From Artocarpus heterophyllus (lineage: Eukaryota; Streptophyta; Magnoliopsida; Rosales; Moraceae), in contig CM046327.1 of the NCBI GenBank assembly GCA_025403435.1, positions 11,462,218-11,526,217 on the forward strand: DNA of 64,000 nt, given 5' to 3'. The translations under genes were made by a program, and so were the position numbers. The notes below the pieces were generated by a model that saw nothing but the letters and a program-made list of their open reading frames with translations, was not told where the DNA came from and did not search any database. Of this stretch, positions 52,781 through 62,966 are shown piece by piece (position 1 is the stretch's first letter; each line of letters begins with the position of its first letter).

Positions 52781-53624
52781 GTCTCTAAGAAATCATTATA
52801 TGGTGATTTTTAAAACTAACAAAAAAATACATTTTCATACTACTTTTAAAACAAAATGCCTATTTAGTTGTAGAATTAAAATTTACAATCAACAAAATAA
52901 TTGTAGCACTAAAAAAATTATGAGAGACTATAATTCACAAATTTGTCAAATTTAGACTCCACTTTAAGATTGATTTTTGACATGAAATTTTTATACAAAA
53001 TACGAGTTTTTCTCAATCCACTATGAAGACTTTTCAAATGGGTTTTCTTAAACAGGATTCATGAAAAAACCTACAATGTTAGAATGTCGAATTACAGGCT
53101 CAACACTCGTTCACGTCTGACTCTTCTGGGACCAAAGTCCCTATCGGTTTAAAGTTCAAAAATATCATAGAACACCTTTATTCTACACGGGTTATATTGG
53201 CCCTATTGAAATGAATCATATCCAGATATGCGATTATGGGCCCAGTGATACTATTCATAATCAAATGGATCTATTGTACAAATATAAGAATACAAGTAGT
53301 ATGGGAAATTATTAAGCTAAGTTTTTAGAAGAAAATAATTAATTGATTAATTAATTAATTGATTATCAATGTTAACATGAACAATTAAAGGCAATTAAGG
53401 AAAATTAAGTAAACAAAAATCCTAAGCTATAAGGATTTAATTTGATTGATCCCTTAGCTACCTAAATAGTCACGAGTTTGTATAATAAAGGGGCAATTCT
53501 TTTAAGAAAGGATTTAACTTCCTTTTTACGATATGCTAAACTAATTGGCATAAAAACAAGTCATGCATAAAGACAATTTCATTACTCCCTTAGCTACCCA
53601 AAATGATGAAATACATAATCAATG

Positions 53625-53880
53625 TTATGCCATACCATACCATATTATGTTATGTTATGATATGTCATACCATAGCGTATCATGTTATGCTATGTCATGT
53701 TTTATCACATTATGATATGTTAATTTAAGTTATGCTATGTTTATATCAGGTTGCGTTATGTTTATGTCATACGCAATATGTGATGTATGTAATATGAAAT
53801 TATATTGCTTGCTTACTTTAAGTGAAGCATCTTTATAGCATACGTTATGTGATGTTATGTAGTAACATGTCATACTACAT
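53625..53880 (+). repeat. Degenerate ATGTT/ATACC (about 5-bp) tandem array
   Basis: Runs such as ATGTTATGTTATGATATG and CATACCATACCATATT alternate across about 250 bp, with decay towards the right end. Confidence 0.65.
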
Positions 53881-54298
53881 GCACACAATAGATAAGTGAA
53901 ACAAATATGACAATATAATTCAAAGGTGTAGTATAACCTCTTGACCTACAGGGAAGCATTCAGTTCAATTGAATTTATAATCTCGGCATTGTTGGGGACT
54001 TCGCAAACCTGAACCTAGGATCATGGCAACCGATACAAACACTCGGGCTTTTTAGGTATGAAAATATGTGTTCATAATGAAGCATAATCACCCCATGCAT
54101 AATTATGTTTAAAGTTATGTTTTGCGAGTATAAGTTCTTACTTCATGAGCAAAAACTCATTCAATTATGTTCATGTTGTAGATAAGAAACCTGTCAATAA
54201 CAATTGATGGGTAGGAGAAAGCGGCAGATGAATAGTAAAAATAGGAATGAATACCACTTATAAAATGAATTATTTATGTATTTTTAAATAGTTTTAAG

Positions 54299-54655
54299 TA
54301 TATTGTACCCTGAACTATTTATTTTTTGCATAATATACCTTAAACTTTCAATATTAGCAAAATGCATCTTGTACTTTAAAATCAGTGGCAATTGACGTCT
54401 AATAGCTACTTTAACTTCCATTTGTACTCTTTAATTTTCACGTGTTGAGCTTCAATTTTTTTCTTAAAATGATGATCACGACCCTTAAAAAAACTCACGT
54501 GTGAATCCTATGGCTAAAATTGTCTATGCGATTTAACACTCGTTAGCTATTAGTCCTCAATTGCTAATGATTTCAAAATTTAGGGTGTATTTTGCTAAGA
54601 TTGAAAGTTCTAGGTGCATCATACAAAACCGTATAATATGGGGTCCAATAATGCA
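54299..54655. mobile_element. Foldback MITE with arms of about 150 bp
   Basis: The left arm has CTTTCAATATTAGCAAAATG, then GGCAATTGACGTCTAATAGC. The reverse complement of the right arm has CTTTCAATCTTAGCAAAATA, then AGCAATTGAGGACTAATAGC. The outer parts pair more weakly (ATTGTACCCTGAAC against ATTGGACCCCATAT). No coding capacity; the target duplication is not resolved. Confidence 0.7.
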
Positions 54656-54724
54656 ATTTATCTTAAGTAAATATTTTTAAAAAACTAAGGTTATAGCCTA
54701 GATAATTTCAACATTTATATGTTG

Positions 54725-55800
54725 CAATAGATACTAGGACCATGGTTGGGATTTAGGATCACATTTAGGGACTAGAGTCAGAGTCAAGTTTTGAGACTAT
54801 GATTGAGGTTTGGTTTTGGGACAGGAATCAGTGTCGGGATTCCAGATTGGGCTTTCAGACTGAGGTTGAGATCGTGCTTTAGGACCGAGGTCAGGATTTT
54901 ACAACGGGGTTAGAGTCAGGTTTTAGGACCAAGGTCAAGGTCCGGGTTAGTTTTAGGACCAGGATCGGGCTCGAGATTCAAGATCGAGAAACCTAACCTC
55001 GACCCTAACCCTAATCATGAAACTCAACCCTGACCTCATTTTCAAAACCCAATCGCGGTCCTTAATCCCAACCTGGTTCTAGATTCTTGACTCGATCTTG
55101 AAACCCGACCCGAATTGACTTCGGTCCTAAAACATGACATTAAATCCCGACTGTAGTCTTGAATATCGACTCTGACCCCAATCTTAAAACTTGACCATGA
55201 TCCTGACCCTAAAACTTAAGATTTTTAAATTTTACCTCGGGGTTAGTCTCAAATCTCGACCCCGGCCTTGTCCTAAAACCTAATCCTAACCTCGATCCTA
55301 AATCCTAAGCCTATCCTAAAACGCGACCCCGATCCTGAATGCAAATCCCGACCGAACCTGGTCCTGAATGCCTAATCTCGAATCTTAACCCAGGTCTCGA
55401 AACCTAACCCTGATCCTGACCTCAATCTTGAAACCCAACCCAACTCTAGTCCCTAAACCTAACCCCAACTTTGGTTCCTAAACCCGACCTCAACTTAAGT
55501 TTTGAAACTCGATCACTATTTTGGTCTTGAAACCCGACCCTAACCTTAGTCTCGAATACTAACCCAGTCTCCAAACTCAACTTTGACCCTGAATCTCGAC
55601 CCAAACACCATCTCGGTCTCAAAACCCGATCCCAACCTTAACCCCGGTCTTTAATCCTAACCCTAACCCCTGTTCTCGAAACCCAACCCTAACGTCGAAC
55701 CTAAAACCCGACCTCAAATCTTGATCTAACTCCAATCCTGAATCCTAACTAAGACCCTAGTCCCGAAACCTGACCTACTTTGACTCTAGTACTAGACCTT
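54725..55800. repeat. Strand-switching degenerate hexamer array 1
   Basis: From about 54725 to 54985 the + strand is a run of GGTCNG/GATTNG-like words (TCAGGATTTT, GGACCAAGGTCAAGGTCC). From about 54990 to 55800 it becomes the complementary text (CCTAACCTCGACCCTAACCC, AAACCCGACC). The array is therefore an imperfect dyad with unequal arms of about 260 and 810 bp. The period is about 6 bp with heavy substitution. The DNA at 55800-56005 ends CAAACATACCC, matching the inverse of GGGTATGTTTG beside array 2. Confidence 0.8.
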
Positions 55801-56005
55801 TTCCTAAACTTTCTATTAATGTGGTCCTTCTGTTTAGATTACACAATATGTCTAACATAGATGTTTTTGTCGTATTTGATATTACGATACATATTGTATT
55901 AATTTTTACTTCAAATTAAATAATACTACACATAAATGTCACCAAACACTGTTTTATTTTTAAAAATACAATACAAAGTTCTAATACAACTTGCCAAACA
56001 TACCC

Positions 56006-57120
56006 TAAGTTATGATTTTTACATAAATGGCACAACATCAAACAAATAATGAATGTTGTTAAACGATTTACTGAACTATTACATTGTTAGTTTATCCTAA
56101 TATTGTTACATGAAAATGAAATAAGATTTTTTTCCTTAAAAAAAATTAAGGTTTTTGGCTTTTTTTTAAGAATTAAAATCTTTAAATTATATTAGCCTTT
56201 TAAATTTAAATAAGTTTTAAGCATAATAAAGTTGCCTAAATATTCTTATATTATGTATTAAATTATAACTGGTTATTAATTTTTATTAAAAATTATGACA
56301 AAGTAGTTTTTTTCCTCTTATATTCAGTTTGATAAGGAGTGGTTTTAACCATTGTCTCAATTATAAATAATATAAAACTTTCACATATTACAATAAAAAA
56401 ATTATTAGAATATAAAACTTTTATAGATTATAATAAAAATAGTTTTAATTAATGGTCTTTATTGTTATACCAAAAACTTTTAAATATTTCACAAATGAAA
56501 AATGCATATAATATTTGAAAATTTAGAGGCATCGTGAGAACAAAGTCGAGGATTATAGCAGTTGGGGAATTTTCGTCATCAATAAACAAAAGACAAGTAC
56601 TTCCTCGAGAATACCAAAAATAAACGACCGTAAACCAAGCAGACAACTCACCCGAGACATTCGCTACATGCCAATCCCTGACACACGGGATGATTTTGAA
56701 AGCTCTCTTTCTCACCCTTGCCCGTATTCTAAACAATGAATACAAAGCTGAGATCCACTGTTGCTCAACACCACATACCCCAATCAAATGATCAATTAAG
56801 AAATGCCATGTCACAATAACATTCTTCATTGCAAGACGTGGGAATCTGTCATTGGATAGTCCACGGGAAACGTTATTCTAAAAAGTCTAGAATATTCAAT
56901 AGTCTAAAGGAGAAATATTTTTTATAACAATAAAAAAGAAGAAAAAGGAGAGAAAAATCTCAGGACTCATTAATCAGAGCTTAGCTTTCACAGCAGAAAA
57001 CCAGCAAACACTTGGAGGGAGACAGTAGAGGTCCTAAAGGCTTCGCTCTACCTCCTGTCACCACTGAGTTTAAGAGAGAGAGAAAGAAGAAAGTTCTATA
57101 GAGAGAGAGACAGAGCGGAA
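56006..57120 (+). promoter_or_regulatory. Upstream region of the RABA4-type gene
   Basis: AT-rich to 56450 with a decayed minus-strand copy of the small MITE family (about 56340-56460). It is less AT-rich from 56520 and contains an open minus-strand stretch of 126 codons with no recognisable product, which I read as promoter DNA. GA repeats (about 57073-57113) lie in the probable 5' UTR. Confidence 0.5.
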
Positions 57121-59197
57121 ATGGCGAGCGGTGGAGGTGGTGGTTATGGCGACGCTAGCCAGAAGATAGACTACGTCTTCAAGGTCGTGTTAATCGGCGA
57201 CTCAGCGGTCGGAAAATCTCAGATACTGGCGAGGTTCGCGAGGAACGAGTTCAGTTTGGACTCGAAAGCCACAATCGGTGTCGAGTTCCAGACCAGGACT
57301 GTCGTCATCCAGCACAAGAGCGTCAAGGCTCAGATCTGGGACACTGCTGGCCAAGAGAGGTAATCTCGATCGTTCTTCCTTTGTATTTTCGCTTAATTTT
57401 TTGTTTTTGTAGTTGTTTATGTTGTGTTTGTTCATTTTCTTTGTTAAATCGTTTTCGGGATTTCGGTATTTTCTCCTTTCGTGATTGGAGTAATTGCAAT
57501 AAACGTGTTTCGTTGTTTTGCCGAAAATGGAAATGTTGGATTTGCTGCAAAATGTTGTGGTTTTGCCTGTGACCAGTGCTAATTGCATGGTTTTTCTAGT
57601 TGCGACTTTGGCAGAATAAAGTGCCTTATTTACATTTTTTCCCTCTTCGTTTAATCATATGTACCTCGATTAGATGATTTACACTGTACAAAACCGTATC
57701 CTGAATGATTAAATTTTCCAACTTTGTTTCTGTTCGTAATTTCTAACATGTGGATAAAAACTCATCAGAATTTTTACTAGAGGTAAATAAGTAAATAGAT
57801 AAATAAACAAATATATGGATTGCGTTTGATCTAGATCTAGATGCAAGCCAAGATCTTAGAATGTATACATTAATGTCCTTTTTTTTTTTGGCGTCCAATT
57901 GTGTCAACAGATTTGATGGATGAAGACGTGGTTGTGTTAATACAATGTGGTTCAGTTATCTTTTCCTTTTTGAAGGAAATTATAAACACCGTTACAGGTT
58001 TTAATTATTCCAAAATTTTGTTAAGTTCACCTGTTCTAGTGTTCCTCGAGATTTTCTTGTAGAAAAAGTGTTGGATCTCGATGTCATGGAATTACGATAA
58101 AATTTTTTATACAACTTGGGTCTTTATTTGGATCACATTAAATGGACATCATTGATTGATTCGGTTGTTTATAATAAGAAATATTAAAACCCCACTATTA
58201 AATCTTCTTTTAGAACTTGGACGAAATATTGTGCTCCTAATCATTAACATGTTTTATAAAGAGGTTGAGATGTTATTCAGAAAGTTGGATCCGTGAAACT
58301 TACATGTCATGAAGTTAAGATAGGAAGTTGAGATGTTACTTAAAAAGCTGGCGCTGCAAAAACTTTTTTTGTCATGAAGATTTTGTGTTGGTATGTAAAA
58401 GCTTAATAATGATGGATAACTAGGTTTTACATAAGTCTCTTGCTACGTTTGATTGTGAAGTACCTGCATCATTTTCTCAACAATTTATGTCAAATGATGC
58501 TTTCAGCTCATCAAAATTTTAGTGTGACGCGTAACTTATGCAGCATCATAGAGACTCTTTGCACCTGCCCTTTGGGTTTGCTAGAGTTTACTGTCTTGAT
58601 GCATTTTTGGGAAATTCTCCATTCCCACTATTTCTTGTTCTCAGAATGCTAAAAGTTTCCATCTATCGCTTACTTGAGTCATATTCCAATTCCTGCATGC
58701 AGTGTTAGGTAAGTTTTTCATTCTAATTCTCCTGATTGTGATGTTTGACCAGATACAGAGCAGTGACAAGTGCTTACTACAGGGGTGCTGTTGGTGCAAT
58801 GCTGGTTTATGACATAACCAAACGCCAGACCTTTGATCACATTCCGCGTTGGCTTGAAGAGCTACGTGGCCATGCCGACAAGAACATAGTCATTATTCTG
58901 ATTGGAAACAAAACAGATCTGGAGAACCAGCGTGCAGTTCCCATTGAAGATGCCAAAGAATTTGCTCAGAAAGAGGGACTTTTCTTCTTGGAGACTTCAG
59001 CACTGGACTCAACTAACGTCGAGAATGCCTTCTTGACTGTGCTGACTGAGATCTTTAACATTGTGAACAAGAAGAACTTAACTGCTGGTGAAGACCAAGC
59101 TAAGGGTAACCCTGCATTGCTTTCCGGCAAGAAGATCCTTGTCCCAGGCCCTGCGCAGGTTATCCCAGAGAAGAAAATGTGCTGTAAATCATCGTGA
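57121..59197 (+). CDS. RAB GTPase of the RABA4 (RAB11-like) group
   Basis: Small GTPase that directs post-Golgi/trans-Golgi-network vesicles to the plasma membrane and cell wall. Two exons, 57121-57359 and 58753-59197, join to 227 residues ending TGA. Nucleotide motifs are complete: GDSAVGKS (26-33), switch I ATIGVEF, WDTAGQE (73-79), NKTD (132-135) and ETSA (160-163). The RAB effector region reads [20 protein letters not shown]. The C-terminus MCCKSS carries the paired cysteines for geranylgeranylation. The single intron falls between WDTAGQER and YRAVTSAYY, the usual plant RABA site. The Gly-rich start ([20 protein letters not shown]) is typical of RABA4. Intact; subgroup within RABA4 not decided. 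Confidence 0.95.
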
Positions 59198-60976
59198 TCG
59201 AGTCTCATTGAACTTGAGGGTTTCTTCTCGATATAGGATTTGCTCTTTAAATTCGTAATAGCAATTTTTTGAAGGGTGGTGCATTTTTCTTTTGTATATC
59301 TTTACATCGGTTTAGCTTTAGTTTGCATTGGCGGCTGAACCAGTAGGCAGGTTATGGGATATGGAGAGTGAAAAGTTAAGATGAAGTTGAATTTCGGATT
59401 TTGCATCTCAATTTATTTCCCATGGATTCTACAATTTCTCTTCCCCTTTTTCAGTTTCGCATTCATAACAAATTTTGTTGAGTGATTTTGGAAAGGAAAG
59501 TTATATTTACACCTCAAATTATTATTTAGCCAACCTTAAACGTTAAGCATTTAAAACTTGGAATAAATAGTAGTTGTTGAATTCTCCTCTGTCTAGAGTT
59601 AGTCATTGTAATCAATTTTGTTTTATAAATAATCTTTGAATGAAAAAGTGTATCATAAACAATTCTTCTGTTAAATTTGGGATGGAAATTATTAAGAGTC
59701 TTATGAGAGATTCTCAAACTATTCTTTTCATGTAGCTAGAAATAGTCCTTATATTAAAAATTATCATAACTCTAGTCATCGAGCTAAAAAAAAGGTAAAA
59801 AATAAGGCGATTTGGGATTGTAGGTAGCAATTTATGACACTTCAGGCCGAAGGGCTGCGATCGACAGATATGTTGTGCTGGAGGTGGTGATAGATAGAAG
59901 TTTAAGTTTGGGGTAGGGCAATGACGAGATCCGACGACTTTGGTGACAACGAGATTCGGTGGATGAGAGGGGAGGAGATTAAGGGAGTTTGGAAGAAAGA
60001 AAGAGAAAATGAGAAACAGAAAAATAACTTTTTTTTCTCAATTATTCTCTCTCTCTCTTTATATTTTAGATTAATTACATAACTATATTTTCTAGTTTTA
60101 GTTCTTTCTCAATTTATCTATTTATTTTTAAAAACTATAAAGATATCTCTGATATTGAAAAAACTTGTTTTAATTTTATCCCTTGCAGACTTTTTGGACA
60201 GAAAACACATAGAGATAAGACAATGATACCTTAATTGGACCAAATTTATTTATAAAATATATTTTTCTTCTTAAAAAATTTTTAAACATATTTTAACATT
60301 TAAAAAGCTATAAAACTTGAGATTTTTTTTTTTGAAATTTGATGTTTTGTTTTAAGATTTTTTATGTTTTTAAATCTATAAAATAATTTTTATAACTATT
60401 TAAAGATAGTTATATTGTTTTGCCCAATTTTTTTCTATCCATAAAATGAAATTGAAATAAGTTTTTTAAATTCAAAGAATACATTTATAGTTTTTTAAAA
60501 TAAAAAAGATAGATTGAAAAATGGTTAAAACTATGAGATATAATGATGCTATTAACCATTTTCAAAATTATTTTTATTTTGTTGCGGGCCAAAAACGTGG
60601 ACCAAATATAACTTAAAAGCCATTTACATAGGTTGTATTTTTTGAAACAGGCAAAAAATCCCCAAAATAAAACTAAACCAGACCTTAGTTTCCTTGTTAA
60701 ATAAATAATATTTTACGAGCAAGCAGTGTAAAAATTAAATATTAAACTCTCTCCAAATCCAAAAGATAAATAGAACATTATATCTTCTACATAAATAATT
60801 ACAATTTGAAATTCTTCAAAATCATTGCAAAGACCAAAAAAAAGAACCAAAAAAAAAAAAAATTCCACCAGAGATATTGACACAGATGTTAGAAGTGATG
60901 GAAAAAAGGTAAAGAAGCAAATCCATAGGCATAATGAATACATCTAGTTATCTTATATAATTTATTGTTTGTCGAT
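59198..60976. other. 3' region of the RABA4-type gene and intergenic DNA
   Basis: The first 250-300 bp probably hold the 3' UTR. A GC-richer block at 59840-60000 followed by GA/CT repeats resembles the body of a non-autonomous transposon, like that near 12.0-12.55 kb, but without defined ends. The rest is AT-rich. Confidence 0.4.
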
Positions 60977-61317
60977 TGTTGAGGGTTATGGTTGGAACAT
61001 AGTGTCGGAGAGGCTGCTTGGAGAGCCTCTACGTGGATTTGCCTCCTGCAGGGGGAGCGCGTCCCCTAAGAGTCAAACATTTTTTCTCTTGAATAAGAGG
61101 GTTTTAGGCATATCCTAGGTACCAATCCACTGATCAGCTCGATCGGTACCTGGGATAGACTTAAGACCCTCTTATACGAGTGGTCAAAGGTTTGAATCCT
61201 AGGGGATGCACTCCCCTCGCAGGAGGCAAATCCGAACAGAGGCTCCCCGAGCAGCTTCTCGGGCAATACGTTCGAGGGACCCGTCAAGTTTCGACCGGGG
61301 AACCATAACCCTCAACA
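60977..61317. mobile_element. Foldback element, 341 bp, with perfect 5-bp TSD
   Basis: Nearly the whole element is an inverted repeat. The left arm starts TGTTGAGGGTTATGGTT and the right arm ends AACCATAACCCTCAACA, an exact terminal match of 17 bp. The arms continue to pair inward (GATTTGCCTCCTGC, AATAAGAGGGTTTTAG against TATAAGAGGGTCTTAAG) to a centre near GGTACC. TCGAT flanks both sides (60972-60976 and 61318-61322). TG..CA ends plus a 5-bp duplication are LTR-like, yet the structure is palindromic. No ORF. GGTTTGAATCCTA resembles a tRNA-type B box. Confidence 0.85.
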
Positions 61318-61330
61318 TCGATGTACGGGT

Positions 61331-62966
61331 ATGTTTGACACATCGTATTGTATTGTATTACATTGTATTATATTATATTGTATCAGTGTTATATAATACA
61401 TTGTTTGGTTTTGTACTGTATTATTATATTGTATTACACTATACAATGTTTGTTTGGTACTGTATTGTATTGTATCAGTATTTAAACTTTAAATATAGTA
61501 AATTTAGGTCATAGTTTCAAGGTTGAAATTTAGGACCCGGTCGAGGTTAGGATAGGGATTTAGAACAGGGGACGCGTTGGGGTTAGGTTTCGAGACCTAG
61601 GTCGAGGTCAGGATTTAGATCGACCTAAGATTCATAATTCAGTGTTAGGGTCGGGATTCAAGAGCAAGGTCGGGGTCAAGATTTGAGATTCGGGATTAAG
61701 ATTTTGGGTCAGGGCTAGGGTCAGGATTCGGGACTTGGGATCGGGACAGCGGTCTAGGTTGGGAGTTAGGACTGGGGTCGAGATCGAGATTCAGGACAGG
61801 GATCGGGGTTGGGATTTGAGATCGAAGTCAGAATTCGCTATTTGGGGTTAGGGTCAGGATTTGGGGTCTGGGTTAGGATTCAAGGCTAGGGTCGGGGGTT
61901 GGGATTCGTGATTTGGCGTCCAGGTCGAGATTGAAAACGATGTTTGGGACAGGGATCGGGGTTGGGATTCAAGACCGTGGTTGGGGTGGGATACAGGGTA
62001 TAGTGTCAGGATCAGGATTCAGGACAGAGATTAGGGTTGAGGTCAGAATTTGGTTTAGGGATTTGGGTCGGGGTCAAGATTCACGATTTGGGTTCGGGGT
62101 CGGGATCGAGATCGAGATCGAGATTCTAAACAGGGATTGAAATCAAGATTTAGGACTAGGGTTGGAATTTGGGACATGGATTGAGGTCGTGTTGGAATCG
62201 GGATTTGAGACTAGGGTCAAGATTTAGGGTCCGAGTGCTGACCTTGACCTTGGAATTCTCCCTCAGTCACGACCTAGACCTCGATCCCTATCCCAAATCC
62301 TGATCCTAACCTTGGTCTTGAATTTCGACTCTGATCCTAATCTCGATCCTAAATCTCAACCCCAATCCTAATCTCAAATCTCGAACCAAGCCTCAGTCTT
62401 GAATCTTGACTCCAACCTAGAATCTTGACCTCGACCATAGTCCCAAATCCTGACTTTGACACTGACCTCAAATCCCAACCCTGAATCATGAATCCCAATC
62501 CCGACCTTGACCCAGACCCCGACCCTAATCCTAGACTGAATCCTGATCTCGACCATGATTCTAAATCCCGACCCCAAACTCGATCCCGATCGTAGTCCCG
62601 AATCCTTACCCCAACCTCGACTTTGGTCCAGAATCTTAACCTCAACCTCGACCCCGACCCCGACCCCAACCCCGACCCTGAATTGTGAATTTTGACCATA
62701 ACCTCTATCTCAAATCCCAACCTCGACTCAAAATCCCAACCACAACCTTGGTCCCAAATCCCACCCTCGATCATAGTCCCAAATCCCACCCTCTATCACG
62801 GTCCCAAATCCCACCCCCAAATTCTGACCTTGACCCTGATTTCAAACCTCGATGCTGACCTTGACCTCCACCCTAGTCTTGAATTTTGACCCTAACCCCT
62901 ATCTCGAATCCTGACCTCGACTCCAAATCCCAACCACAACCTTGGTCCCAAATCCCACCCTCGATC
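61331..62966. repeat. Strand-switching degenerate hexamer array 2 with MITE-like left end
   Basis: It starts GGGTATGTTTGACACATCG, followed by a TATTG microsatellite (about 61348-61475). From about 61510 to 62235 the + strand carries GGTCGGGATTCAGGA-like words, including GATCGAGATCGAGATCGAG. From about 62240 to 62966 it carries the complement, including CCCCGACCCCGACCCCAACC. The arms are nearly equal (about 720 bp each). The period is about 6 bp. Open frames on both strands are Gly/Arg/Ile low complexity and not genes. The right end is cut by an LTR at 62967. Confidence 0.8.

Larger units (their letters stand above)
51621..54260 (+). mobile_element. Gypsy-LTR-like repeat region
   Basis: It contains modules with GAGACGAAGAACCTTTGTGA, a motif type common in plant Ty3/gypsy LTRs. 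A degenerate ATGTT/ATACC tandem stretch and a late CATGAGCAAAAACTCATTCA segment, like the end of gypsy LTRs, follow. No internal coding region or TG/CA ends could be fixed, so it is probably an old solo LTR. Confidence 0.4.

Noticed and set aside
54725..55800. Head-to-head telomere fusion (G-rich to C-rich switch with CCCTAACCC-like words)
   Set aside because: The plant telomere unit is TTTAGGG (7 bp). Here the period is about 6 bp with GGTCNG-like units, there are two separate copies, and MITE-like ends are nearby. Telomere-like words occur only by chance within the degenerate text.
56449..56829. 126-codon minus-strand frame upstream of the RABA4-type gene
   Set aside because: No recognisable domain, and it lies in the expected promoter on the opposite strand. 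Partial overlap with a MITE relic makes a gene unlikely.
61150..61200. Possible tRNA or SINE promoter (GGTTTGAATCC) as a real tRNA gene
   Set aside because: Only a B-box-like word is visible. No cloverleaf or matching A box at proper spacing could be drawn, and it lies inside a palindromic element.
61913..62789. Long open frames on both strands (75 and 146 codons) in hexamer array 2
   Set aside because: They are Gly/Arg/Ile/Ser low-complexity translations of the 6-bp repeat, which keeps frames open by periodicity. No domain is present.
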